Positions 35,930-44,175 of a stretch of 64,000 bases of DNA are shown piece by piece; the first letter of the stretch is position 1; each line of letters opens with the position of its first letter. Source of the stretch: Thalassobius vesicularis (GTDB lineage: Bacteria > Pseudomonadota > Alphaproteobacteria > Rhodobacterales > Rhodobacteraceae); the NCBI RefSeq assembly GCF_004799325.1, contig NZ_SSMD01000006.1, forward strand, positions 62,001 to 126,000, in the 5' to 3' direction. The notes under the pieces are model-generated. The model searched no databases. It worked only from the letters and a program-made list of their open reading frames with translations, and was not told the origin of the DNA. Both the position numbers and the translations under genes were made by a program.

Positions 35930-37993
35930 ATGAAACACCGTATCGTATCCCTCTCTGCCCTGATCATCGGGATGTCGCTGGCGGCACCGGCGGTCGCGCG
36001 GACCCATGCTCTGGTGATCGGAGTGTCGGATTATCAGTACCTTGATGCCGACCTGCGCGGCCCGGCCAATGACACCGGGCTGGTCACACAGATGCTGGTG
36101 GATCGCGGGGTCGAGGCGGGCGATATCCGGCTGCTGGCCTCGGACGGGTCGCGCCATGCCGAGGGGGTCGCCATCCTGTCCGCCCCCACCCGTGCCGCGA
36201 TCATGGACGAACTGGCGCGGCTGGCGGCCACGGCGCAGGCGGGTGACACGGTGTTTTTCTACTTCTCGGGGCATGGCAGCCAGGCCCCCGACCAGAACGG
36301 CGACGAGGCAGGCGGCTATGACGAGATCCTGCTGCCCGCCGACGCCACCAATTGGAAGGGCGCGATCGGGGCGGTGGAAAACGCCATCGTGGATGACGAG
36401 CTGGCGATCAGTTTCCAGGCGATCCTGGACACCGGCGCGCAGATGGTGGCAGTGCTGGACGCCTGCCACTCGGCCACCGGGTTCCGGGCGCTGGGCGCGC
36501 AGGTCGCCGCCGCGCGCTATGTCGATCCGGTCGCGCTGGGCATCCCCAAGGACCAGGTGAACGAGCCTGCGGACGTGCGCGCGCAGGCGCCGCTGCGGGG
36601 GGATTATGCGTTCCTGTATTCCTCGCAATCCAATCAGCGCAGTTTCGAATACCCGCTGGGCGACGCGGCCAATGCGGGCAACTGGTACGGCGATTTCACG
36701 CAGGCGCTGATGGGGGTTCTGTCCTCGGAGGCGTCGCTAAGCTGGTCGCAGGCGCTGCAGGCGGCCACCGATGGGATGTCGCGCAACGGCCCGGCGGCGC
36801 AGAGCCCAGACGGCGAAGGCACGCTGATGAGCAGCGGTGTTTTTGGCACCGCCAGCCCGGTGACGCGCTATGCCACGGCGGGCGATATGCTGAACGCGGG
36901 CCTGCTGGCCGGGCTGACCGAGGGAGCGCAGGTGCAGATTTACGACGCGCTGACCTCGGACACGGTGGTGGCGACGGCGACGGTGACGGATGTGAACGCC
37001 GGCAGCGCGCGGCTGCGCAGTGACCAGCCGCTGCCCGACGCGGGATATGCCGCCGTCAGCCAGCCGGGATTGCCGCAGCCGGTGCGTCTGGCCGCGCCGG
37101 TGCGGACCGATGCGATGGACGGGCAGGACTACGCGCCGCTGATGGCGATGCTGACCGGGCTGGCACAGGCCGACGCGCTGGAAGGCGTGCGCCTGAACGC
37201 GCCCGATTTCGACATGCAGCCCTATCTGGTGGACGGCACGCTTGCGCTGGCCGGACGCGACGGTGTGCTGGACCCGCAAGGGCCGGGATCCAGCCCGCGT
37301 CTGGATCTGCGCGGGGCCGAGTACCCGCAGCTGGCGCTGTCCGATTTCCTGGAGCGTGCCGCCCGCGCGCAACGCCTGAACGCGGCGCTGGCGATGGCCG
37401 AGGGTGGCTCGACCGGCGGGTTCAGCCTGTTCGGCAGCAGCGGCGTGGGCCAATCGCTGAGCTACGTGCCCGGCGTGGTCGATGGCGACACCTGCGGTGA
37501 GCCGGTCGCCGACGCGCAGGACGCGGCCAACCCGCTGTCGGTCGCCCATTGCGATCAGGTCTGGCTGACCCTGCGCAATGCCGATCTGACCGCGCAGGAC
37601 GTGACCGTTCTGTACGTGGACCGCGATTACCGCATCACCGCGATCTGGCCCGAGCCGGGGATTTCCAACCGCGTCGCCTTTGGCGAGGAACAGGAAATCG
37701 GCCTGCTGATCCAGAACCCGCCCGGCCCCGATGGTCGCACTCGTGCCGGCGTGGAGGAGATCGTCGTAATCTCGACCCCCGCGCGCGACGGCGCCCCCCG
37801 GACCGAGCTGACCGCGCTGGCGGACCCGATGCAAACCCGCGATCTGCCCAGCGGTGGCGGCGCGTTGCAGGCCTATCTGGGTGCGGCGATGTCCGCCGAA
37901 GAAAGCACCCGCGATCTTTCCTTGTCCGGTGGCGGCGACATGCCCAAACTGGACGTGAAACGCTATCCGGTGATCCTGAGAGGAGACAGGTAA
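35930..37993 (+). CDS. Secreted caspase-family (C14) protease 2 with DUF4384-like C-terminus
   Basis: A 687-residue exported protein. Signal peptide residues 1-23 (APAVA end), caspase fold with [13 protein letters not shown], His115 in [10 protein letters not shown] and Cys179 in [10 protein letters not shown]. The metacaspase-like segments [11 protein letters not shown] and NAIVDDELA suggest basic P1 specificity. The C-terminal region ([24 protein letters not shown]) resembles DUF4384. It is a full-length homologue of the protease at 28017 but diverged. It precedes the trypsin-like zymogen gene by 49 bases. A 7-codon frame (35910-35933) ends in ATGA at its start, and TCATGAAAC is repeated 20 bp apart there. 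Confidence 0.87.
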   Translation: MKHRIVSLSALIIGMSLAAPAVARTHALVIGVSDYQYLDADLRGPANDTGLVTQMLVDRGVEAGDIRLLASDGSRHAEGVAILSAPTRAAIMDELARLAATAQAGDTVFFYFSGHGSQAPDQNGDEAGGYDEILLPADATNWKGAIGAVENAIVDDELAISFQAILDTGAQMVAVLDACHSATGFRALGAQVAAARYVDPVALGIPKDQVNEPADVRAQAPLRGDYAFLYSSQSNQRSFEYPLGDAANAGNWYGDFTQALMGVLSSEASLSWSQALQAATDGMSRNGPAAQSPDGEGTLMSSGVFGTASPVTRYATAGDMLNAGLLAGLTEGAQVQIYDALTSDTVVATATVTDVNAGSARLRSDQPLPDAGYAAVSQPGLPQPVRLAAPVRTDAMDGQDYAPLMAMLTGLAQADALEGVRLNAPDFDMQPYLVDGTLALAGRDGVLDPQGPGSSPRLDLRGAEYPQLALSDFLERAARAQRLNAALAMAEGGSTGGFSLFGSSGVGQSLSYVPGVVDGDTCGEPVADAQDAANPLSVAHCDQVWLTLRNADLTAQDVTVLYVDRDYRITAIWPEPGISNRVAFGEEQEIGLLIQNPPGPDGRTRAGVEEIVVISTPARDGAPRTELTALADPMQTRDLPSGGGALQAYLGAAMSAEESTRDLSLSGGGDMPKLDVKRYPVILRGDR

Positions 37994-37995
37994 CC

Positions 37996-38046
37996 ATGAC
38001 TACCCCCATTATTTCAAACAGTACTTCAAGAAAGGACCCCTCATGA
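37996..38046 (+). CDS. Possible 16-codon minicistron between caspase 2 and the trypsin-like gene
   Basis: ATG 37996, closely behind AGGAGA, encodes [16 protein letters not shown] and stops at 38046, overlapping the next ATG (38043) as ATGA. The placement would couple translation of the downstream zymogen. No conserved features; could be chance. Confidence 0.25.
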   Translation: MTTPIISNSTSRKDPS

Positions 38047-39098
38047 AAGCCTTTAAGATCACAACCCTGGCACTGGCCGCCGCGCTGATGGCAGCGCCCG
38101 GTATCGCGCAGGAAATGCAGCTGCCGCAGGTCGACCAGCAGGACGCCTCGCCGTTCGATTTTGCCGAAAGCAAGAAAAAGGCCGAGCGCGCCGAGAAGAT
38201 GGCCGCCGATGGCAGCGGCTCTCGTGTCGTGGGCGGTGAACTGGCCGCCGAGGGCGCATGGCCCTGGCAGGTCGGCCTGATGATCGCCGGCTACCCGGTG
38301 TCGCCCGACGCGCATTTCTGCGGCGGCTCGCTGATCCTGGATCAGTGGGTGCTGACGGCGGCGCACTGCATCCACCACCAGGACAAGAACGGCAAGTATT
38401 TCGACCTGCACCCCAGCCAGATCAGCATTCTGGTGGGCACGAACACGATCTCTCCGAATTCGGGGGACAACGTTCCGGTGGCGGGGATTTTCCGCAACCC
38501 GAACTACAACCCCGACGGCTGGGATAGCGACGTCGCGCTGATCAAGCTGGCCCGCAAGCCCAACGCCAACTACCGCACCATCAAGGTGCCGGACGCCAAT
38601 TTCGGCGACGTGCTGGATCAGGCGGGCGTGCCCACCGTGGTGACCGGCTGGGGTCTGGTGAACGGCGGTACGCACCCCGACAAGATGTACCAGGCCGAGA
38701 TCCAGATGATGTCGCGCGACATGTGCAACGAGGCCCTGATGAAGGCCCGCGCCCGTCCGGCCAGCCAGGCGTTCGTACAGGCGGCCTCGATCTTCAAGCT
38801 GTCGAAGAACGACATGCAGAAAGCCTGGGAAGAGCTGGTGAAACGCGCGCCCCTGCCGCTGACCGAGAACATGGTCTGCTCGGGCTCGTTCGAGGGCGGC
38901 AAGACCTCGTGCCAGGGCGACAGCGGCGGCCCGCTGGTCGTGCCGCTGCAGGACGGCAGCTATATCCAGGCGGGCATCGTCAGCTGGGGCCTGTCGGCCG
39001 GCCCGAACAAGACCTGCGCCGAGGACGCGATCTTCTCGGCCTACACCAAGGTCTCGCAGTTCCTGCCGTGGCTGGAACAGACGATCAGCCAGAACTGA
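38043..39098 (+). CDS. Exported chymotrypsin-fold (S1A) serine protease zymogen
   Basis: A 351-residue protein: signal peptide to about residue 22, a charged propeptide (23-61) and a classical activation junction Arg61/Val62-Val-Gly-Gly. Triad: His108 (LTAAHC), Asp163 (DSDVALIKL), Ser294 (CQGDSGGP). The residue equivalent to Asp189 of trypsin is Thr288 ([10 protein letters not shown]), so it should not have simple Arg/Lys specificity and may not activate itself. An insert of about 35 residues (230-270) precedes the last domain. The adjacent caspase-like proteases could cleave Arg61. Followed by a strong terminator. Confidence 0.9.
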   Translation: MKAFKITTLALAAALMAAPGIAQEMQLPQVDQQDASPFDFAESKKKAERAEKMAADGSGSRVVGGELAAEGAWPWQVGLMIAGYPVSPDAHFCGGSLILDQWVLTAAHCIHHQDKNGKYFDLHPSQISILVGTNTISPNSGDNVPVAGIFRNPNYNPDGWDSDVALIKLARKPNANYRTIKVPDANFGDVLDQAGVPTVVTGWGLVNGGTHPDKMYQAEIQMMSRDMCNEALMKARARPASQAFVQAASIFKLSKNDMQKAWEELVKRAPLPLTENMVCSGSFEGGKTSCQGDSGGPLVVPLQDGSYIQAGIVSWGLSAGPNKTCAEDAIFSAYTKVSQFLPWLEQTISQN

Positions 39099-39116
39099 CC
39101 TGAGCTGAGCGACAAG

Positions 39117-39148
39117 AAAACCCCCGTCCGGTTGGGCGGGGGTTTTTT
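39117..39148. terminator. Bidirectional intrinsic terminator between convergent trypsin and 215-residue protein genes
   Basis: AAAA then CCCCCG (39121-39126), loop, CGGGGG (39137-39142) and TTTTTT (39143-39148). The A-run on one side and T-run on the other make it suitable for both strands; it lies between stops at 39098 (plus) and 39176 (minus). Confidence 0.88.
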
Positions 39149-39175
39149 GTTGGGTTGGGGCGGCGGTGTCCGTGC

Positions 39176-39823
39176 TTAGTTCGTCAGCACATAGTAACTG
39201 TTGCGCTTGGGGCTGACGTTTTCGATCTCGGCAAAGAAGGTGCCGTTCTGGGCCGGGGTCCACGCGCAGTAAAGCTTGTCCGACGCGCCCTGTTCGGCGC
39301 AGATCGTGTTGCCCTTGTCGTCGGTCACCTTCAGGTCCAGGTTCGCACCGTTGGCGCCCAGGATGGCCAGCTCGGCCAGGGTGCCGCCTTCGTACTCGAC
39401 CCGGACCATGTCGACATAGCCCGATTGCAGCCGGTTCAGCGTGCGGGTCGCGCCACCGACCTGTCCTCGCGCACCTTCGGCCTCGGCGTCCTCGATCATC
39501 ATGGTCATCGCCTCGTCGCCCGAGGCCAGATCCCGCGCCACGGCGAACATCTCGGCCGCCGACACCATCGCGGGGGTGTCGTCCTCGCCCGCATCCGTAC
39601 CGGGGGTGGCGCCGGGGCGGGTGTCGACCGGACGCGCGACATCCTTCACATGCACCGCGCCGGCGATCTTGGCCGCGCCCAGAACCAGCAGGGGGTCTTG
39701 CGCCTCCAGCCCGTAGGCGAACAGGTCCTGCGCCAGCGTCAGCTGCTGCAACGATCCGGGCCCCGCCACGACGGGCGAGGCAGCAAGGGCACAGGCAAAC
39801 AGGGCAATCGGAAAGGCTTTCAT
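39176..39823 (-). CDS. Exported 215-residue protein with PPC-like C-terminal domain, paralogue 2
   Basis: Start ATG 39823 (MKAFPIALF) gives a signal peptide of about 20 residues (SPVVA) and a protein of exactly 215 residues, like its paralogue at 30139. Matching blocks: LFAYGLEAQDPLLVLGAAKI, NLDLKVTDDKGNTIC, LYCAWTP, SYYVLTN. Cys175 and Cys186 coincide with those of paralogue 1. The middle section differs. It ends convergently with the trypsin-like gene across a terminator and is preceded by a TGACA-N5-TGTCA palindrome. Function unknown; a secreted partner or regulator of the proteases is plausible. Confidence 0.77.
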   Translation of the reverse strand: MKAFPIALFACALAASPVVAGPGSLQQLTLAQDLFAYGLEAQDPLLVLGAAKIAGAVHVKDVARPVDTRPGATPGTDAGEDDTPAMVSAAEMFAVARDLASGDEAMTMMIEDAEAEGARGQVGGATRTLNRLQSGYVDMVRVEYEGGTLAELAILGANGANLDLKVTDDKGNTICAEQGASDKLYCAWTPAQNGTFFAEIENVSPKRNSYYVLTN

Positions 39824-39891
39824 CGCGGGCTCCGTCTTGGGGTCTGGCGCAAACCTACACAACGGCGCGGCCAAGGGGAAACGGGTTTTGC

Positions 39892-39906
39892 TGACAAACC
39901 CTGTCA
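39892..39906. promoter_or_regulatory. Cluster regulatory palindrome, site 4 (paralogue 2 promoter)
   Basis: TGACAAACCCTGTCA: perfect half-sites. Its centre is about 42 bp upstream of a minus-strand -10 candidate (TGTAGG, 39859-39854). It also lies upstream of the plus-strand DadA-like gene, whose own promoter seems separate. Confidence 0.65.
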
Positions 39907-39931
39907 CACGCGGCCCGTAGTTTCACGGATA

Positions 39932-39959
39932 TTGGCATTCCCTTGCGGCACCGTATGAT
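39932..39959 (+). promoter_or_regulatory. Sigma-70-like promoter of the DadA-like gene
   Basis: TTGGCA (39932-39937), 16-bp spacer, TATGAT (39954-39959), 29 bases before ATG 39988. Consensus-like and without overlap with the upstream palindrome. Confidence 0.55.
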
Positions 39960-39987
39960 GGGCCCGCAAGCGAGGGATATTACACGC

Positions 39988-41241
39988 ATGAGCCGCACCC
40001 ATGTTGCCATCGTCGGAGCCGGCATCGTCGGCACCGCAACCGCCATTTGGGCGCAACGCGCCGGGCTGGACGTTACCCTGATCGACAGGCTTGGCCCGGC
40101 CGAGGGCGCGTCCTTCGGCAATGGCGGCGTGCTGGCCTCTTGCGCGGTGGTGCCGGTGCCGGTGCCGGGGCTGCTGCGGGATGCGCCCGCCTACCTGCTG
40201 AACCCCGAGCGCCCGCTGTATCTGAAATGGCTGTACCTGCCGAAACTGGCGCCGTGGCTGCTGCGCTACCTGGCGCGCGCCAATGACCGCGACGCCCGGG
40301 CGACGGCGGCGGCACTGACCCCGATCATCGGCGACAGCCTGGCCGATCACCAGGCGCTGGCACAGGGCACCCCCGCCGCGCGCTATATCGAGCCGTGCGA
40401 TTTCACCTATGTCTACCGCGACCGCGCCCATTTTGCGCAGGACGCCTATACCTATGCTTTGAAACGGGAAAACGGGTTCAGCTGGACAGAGTACGAGGGC
40501 GCGGCCCTGCGCGACTACGACCCTGCGCTGACCGGCAACCTCGGCTTCGGCGCGGCCTTCGGCGGGCATGGCCGGATCACCGACCCCGGGGCCTATGTCA
40601 AGGCGCTGGCCGCCCATCTGCAGGCACAGGGCGGACGGGTCATCCGCGCCGATGTCACCGACGTGGTGCGCGAAAATGGCCGCGTGACCGGCGTTATGGC
40701 CGACGGCCAGATGCTGGCCTGCGACGCCGCCGTCATCACCACCGGAGCCTGGAGCGGCCCTCTGTCCCGCCGTCTGGGCATGGCCGCCCCCGTCGAATCC
40801 GAACGCGGCTACCATGTCGAGCTGTGGAACCCCTCCTTCATGCCGCGCCACCCGATCCTCGTCGCCTCGGGGCAGTTTGTCGCCACCCCGATGGAGGGCC
40901 GCCTGCGCCTGGCTGGCATCGTGGAATTCGGCGGACTGAAGGCACCCCCGTCACGCGCCCCGTTCGAGCTACTGATGCGCCACGCCCTGGCCGCCATGCC
41001 GGGCCTGACATGGGACGAGAAAACCGAATGGATGGGTCACCGCCCCGTGCTGCCGGATTCCCTGCCCACGATCGGCGAAGTTCCCGGCGCCAAAGGTGCC
41101 TTCATGGGCTTCGGTCACCACCACGTCGGCCTGACTGGCGGCCCCAGAACCGGCCGCATCCTGGCGCAACTCGTGGCGGGCCAGCCCCCCAACCTCGACC
41201 TGTCCCCCTACGCGCCGAACCGCTTTCAAAAGGTGCGCTGA
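39988..41241 (+). CDS. DadA-like FAD-dependent D-amino-acid dehydrogenase/oxidase
   Basis: A 417-residue DAO-family flavoenzyme. The FAD fold is HVAIVGAGIVGTATAIWAQRAG at the N-terminus; other family blocks are ASFGNGGVL, AAVITTGAWSG and the C-terminal GFGHHHVGLTGGPRTGRILAQL. It is closest in style to DadA (D-alanine dehydrogenase feeding the respiratory chain). I chose ATG 39988 over an ATG at 39943, as the fold begins at residue 5 and GAGGGA lies upstream. Single gene; not obviously part of the protease cluster. Confidence 0.85.
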   Translation: MSRTHVAIVGAGIVGTATAIWAQRAGLDVTLIDRLGPAEGASFGNGGVLASCAVVPVPVPGLLRDAPAYLLNPERPLYLKWLYLPKLAPWLLRYLARANDRDARATAAALTPIIGDSLADHQALAQGTPAARYIEPCDFTYVYRDRAHFAQDAYTYALKRENGFSWTEYEGAALRDYDPALTGNLGFGAAFGGHGRITDPGAYVKALAAHLQAQGGRVIRADVTDVVRENGRVTGVMADGQMLACDAAVITTGAWSGPLSRRLGMAAPVESERGYHVELWNPSFMPRHPILVASGQFVATPMEGRLRLAGIVEFGGLKAPPSRAPFELLMRHALAAMPGLTWDEKTEWMGHRPVLPDSLPTIGEVPGAKGAFMGFGHHHVGLTGGPRTGRILAQLVAGQPPNLDLSPYAPNRFQKVR

Positions 41242-41278
41242 CGCGCACAGGATATCTCGGCCTTGCGGCCTCGGCTGA

Positions 41279-41400
41279 TGGGGGCTTTGCCCCCAAACCC
41301 CGAGGATATTTAGAAAAAGAAGAAGGGATGCGCCGCGCCCTTGCTTCTTCTTTTTAAAAATATCCCGGGGTGAGGCCGCAGGCCGAGGGGCAGAGCCCCT
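41279..41400. repeat. Compound palindromic repeat element, copy 2 (inverted orientation)
   Basis: Starts with hairpin TGGGGGCTTTGCCCCCA (41279-41295), then the long dyad CCCCGAGGATATTT ... AAATATCCCGGGG with inner AAAAAGAAGAAGG / CTTCTTCTTTTT arms, then GAGGCCGCAGGCC and hairpin AGGGGCAGAGCCCCT. The order of parts is reversed relative to copies 1 and 3. It fills the gap between the DadA-like gene and truA, which converge here. Confidence 0.85.
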
Positions 41401-42167
41401 TATGCGAAGGGTTTGTCGGGGTAGCCTACGCCGGAGAGGTAGAGCCCTTGCGGCGGGCAGACCGGGCCGCAGGCGGCGCGATTGCGGGCCTCGAGCGCGG
41501 TTTTCACATCTTCGGGCGCCCATGCCCCGGCGCCGACGCGTTCGAGTGTGCCGACAAAGCTGCGGACCTGATTGTGCAGGAAAGACCGGGCGCGCAGGAA
41601 GAAGCGGATTTCGGGGCCGGACCAGCCTTCGACCCGTTCGATCCGCAGCTCGTCCAGGGTTTTCACCGGGCTGGCGGCCTGACAGATCGAGGAGCGGAAG
41701 GTGGTGAAATCGTGCAGCCCGATCAGGTGTTTGGCGGCTTTTTGCATCGGCTCCAGCTCCAACTGGTGCTGGATTTGCCAGACCAGACCGGCGTCATGCG
41801 TGGCCGGGGCGCGGCGCATCAGCAGGCGGAAGGTGTATTGCCGTTCTACCGCCGAGAACCGTGCGTGCCAGTCGTCGGCCACGCGGGCGGCGGCGCGGAT
41901 CGCGACGGGCTGGGGTTTCAGGTGGAAGTTCAGCGCCTCGGACAGGCGGAAGGGATCCCAGTCTTTCACCAAGTCGCAATGGGCCACTTGCGCCAGCGCG
42001 TGCACGCCCGCATCGGTGCGGCCGGCGGCGGCGATGGTGTGGGGGCCGGGTTCCAGCTTTGCCAGCGCGTCCTCGATCGCGCCCTGAACCGAGGGCTGAT
42101 CGGCCTGCCTTTGCCATCCGGCGAAGGGGGCTCCGTGGTATTCGACGTGCAGGGCGTATCTGGGCAT
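41400..42167 (-). CDS. truA: tRNA pseudouridine(38-40) synthase TruA
   Basis: A 255-residue pseudouridine synthase. Catalytic Asp52 lies in [11 protein letters not shown], and [14 protein letters not shown] and [17 protein letters not shown] are family blocks. It modifies uridines 38-40 in tRNA anticodon stems. ATG 42167 ([10 protein letters not shown]) is the standard TruA start; an upstream ATG at 42179 adds four residues and neither has a clear ribosome site. Stop overlaps the edge of a palindromic repeat element. Confidence 0.94.
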   Translation of the reverse strand: MPRYALHVEYHGAPFAGWQRQADQPSVQGAIEDALAKLEPGPHTIAAAGRTDAGVHALAQVAHCDLVKDWDPFRLSEALNFHLKPQPVAIRAAARVADDWHARFSAVERQYTFRLLMRRAPATHDAGLVWQIQHQLELEPMQKAAKHLIGLHDFTTFRSSICQAASPVKTLDELRIERVEGWSGPEIRFFLRARSFLHNQVRSFVGTLERVGAGAWAPEDVKTALEARNRAACGPVCPPQGLYLSGVGYPDKPFA

Positions 42168-42331
42168 GGGCGTTCGCATAGCCGAAAAAACGTGCGGCGC
42201 AAAGACGGGGCGGCGCAATTTGCGCAAATGCCGAGTTTTGAACAAATTTTCACGCTATGATCGGCAATGCTTCCCCCCGGCGGTGATGGTGCCTATCTTT
42301 GGGGGGACGGAATGGCAAAGGGTGTCTGGGT

Positions 42332-43741
42332 GTGGGACTGACCGATCTGGCCGATGGGCTGACGCGCGGCGTCGAATCCATCGGCGACAGCATATCGGAG
42401 GCGTTTTTCGAGCCGGTGATCCGGCTGGGCGTGACCGGGTTGGCGCGCTCGGGCAAGACGGTGTTCATTACCTCGCTGGTGGCCAATCTTCTGGATCGGG
42501 GCCGGATGCCGGGGCTTTTGGCCGCGTCCGAGGGGCGGATCGAGGCGGCCTATCTGCAGCCCCAGCCCGACGACACGATCGCGCGCTTTGACTATGAAAA
42601 TCACCTGTCCGCGCTGACCAACCCCGCGCCGCACTGGCCCGATTCCACCCGCACGGTCAGCGAGCTGCGCCTGTCGCTGAAGGTGCGCCCCAAGGGGCTG
42701 TTGTCGGGTCTGTCGGGGCCGCGCACGATCCATCTGGACATCGTGGATTACCCCGGTGAGTGGCTGCTGGATCTGGGCCTGCTGGACAAGACCTATGCCG
42801 AGTGGTCCGCCGACACTTTGGAGCGGATCGCTAAGCGCGCGCAGGCCGCCGAGTATCTGGCTCAACTGGGCGCCACCGATGGCGATGCGCCGCATGACGA
42901 GCCCACCGCGCAGGCGCTGGCGCAGGGCTTTACCGCCTATCTGACGGCCGCGCGGGCGGCTGGCTTTTCCGATTGCACGCCGGGGCGGTTCCTGCTGCCG
43001 GGCGATCTGGCGGGCAGCCCCGTGCTGACCTTTGCACCGATGGAGGGGGCTTCGAAACGCGGTAGCCTGCGGCGCGAGATGGAGCGCCGGTTCGACGCTT
43101 ACAAATCCCGCGTGGTCAAGCCGTTCTTCCGCGACCATTTCGCCCGGATCGACCGGCAGGTGGTGCTGGTCGATGCGCTGGGGGCCATTCATAACGGCCC
43201 CCAAGCGGTCGAGGATCTGCGCCGCGCTATGGCCGATATCCTGTCCGCCTTTCGCCCCGGTCGCAACGCCTGGCTGACCCGGCTGCTGCTGGGCAAACGG
43301 GTGGAAAAGATCCTGTTCGCTGCCACCAAGGCCGACCACCTGCACCACACCCAGCACCCCCGCCTGACCGCCATCATGGAGGCGCTGACCCGCGACGCCC
43401 GCGATCGGGCCGATTTCGCGGGGGCCAAGACCTCGGCCCTGGCGATTGCGTCCCTGCGCGCCACGACCGAGGACACGCTGACCCACGACGGCACCCCTCT
43501 GGACGTGGTGCGCGGCACCCTGCTGGAGACCGGCAAACGCGCTGCCTTCTACCCCGGTGCCCTGCCCGAAGACCCCGCCCGCCTGCTGTCGCCCGCCCGC
43601 GCCGGAGAGGAAAAATGGCTCGATTCCGACTACCGCATCATGTCTTTCGCCCCCGCGCCCTTGTCGCTGAAACCGGGCGAGGGGCCGCCGCATATCCGGC
43701 TGGACCGGGCCGCGCAATTCCTGATCGGGGATCGGCTATGA
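42332..43741 (+). CDS. YcjX-like P-loop GTPase (DUF463)
   Basis: About 469 residues from GTG 42332. Family N-terminus EPVIRLGVTGLARSGKTVFITSLV contains the P-loop (GLARSGKT), and LDIVDYPGEWLLDL is the switch/Walker B region; ATKADH is a G4-like motif. YcjX proteins are stress-linked GTPases of uncertain role, usually beside YcjF membrane proteins as here. A TTG at 42299 is another possible start. Stop overlaps the GNAT gene (ATGA). Confidence 0.85.
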   Translation: MGLTDLADGLTRGVESIGDSISEAFFEPVIRLGVTGLARSGKTVFITSLVANLLDRGRMPGLLAASEGRIEAAYLQPQPDDTIARFDYENHLSALTNPAPHWPDSTRTVSELRLSLKVRPKGLLSGLSGPRTIHLDIVDYPGEWLLDLGLLDKTYAEWSADTLERIAKRAQAAEYLAQLGATDGDAPHDEPTAQALAQGFTAYLTAARAAGFSDCTPGRFLLPGDLAGSPVLTFAPMEGASKRGSLRREMERRFDAYKSRVVKPFFRDHFARIDRQVVLVDALGAIHNGPQAVEDLRRAMADILSAFRPGRNAWLTRLLLGKRVEKILFAATKADHLHHTQHPRLTAIMEALTRDARDRADFAGAKTSALAIASLRATTEDTLTHDGTPLDVVRGTLLETGKRAAFYPGALPEDPARLLSPARAGEEKWLDSDYRIMSFAPAPLSLKPGEGPPHIRLDRAAQFLIGDRL

Positions 43742-44175
43742 CCCCGCGTCCCGCCCGCCCTTGGCACGTGCCATTCCTGCTGACCATCCTGTGGCTGCAC
43801 ACCCGCGCCGAAGGCGAGGTCAGCCGCCCCTGGCTGACCGATGCGCAGTTGATGGCGCAGGTCACGATCCGCGGCTGGGTGCGGTTTTTGCGCGACGACA
43901 AGGGGATGCTGGGCTTCATCGTGCGCGACGGGGTGCGCGTCCATGCGCTTTACGTCCATCCGCGCGCGCAGGGCATGGGCATCGGCCGCCAACTGCTGCG
44001 CGACGCGATGGAAGACAGCCCGCGGCTGGAGCTGTGGACCCTGCAAAGCAACCACATGGCCCGCGCCTTCTATCTGGCGCAGGGCTTCCGCGAAACCGTC
44101 CACACGGCGGGCGAGGGCAATGACGAAGGCCTGCCCGACGTGCAACTGGTCTGGCAGAAAGAGGGCGCGGCATGA
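43738..44175 (+). CDS. GNAT-family N-acetyltransferase
   Basis: A 145-residue acetyltransferase. The acetyl-CoA loop is ALYVHPRAQGMGIGRQLLRDAM (motif A, Q/RxxGxG/A), followed by ELWTLQSNHMARAFYLAQGFRET. Substrate cannot be told. It is sandwiched by four-base overlaps between the YcjX-like and YcjF-like genes, so it is coupled to that module and may acetylate one of its products or a small-molecule stressor. Confidence 0.85.
   Translation: MTPRPARPWHVPFLLTILWLHTRAEGEVSRPWLTDAQLMAQVTIRGWVRFLRDDKGMLGFIVRDGVRVHALYVHPRAQGMGIGRQLLRDAMEDSPRLELWTLQSNHMARAFYLAQGFRETVHTAGEGNDEGLPDVQLVWQKEGAA

Noticed and set aside
42236-42261. Promoter TTGAAC...TATGAT ahead of the YcjX-like gene
   Set aside because: The spacer is only 12 bp; no better -35 was found for that -10.
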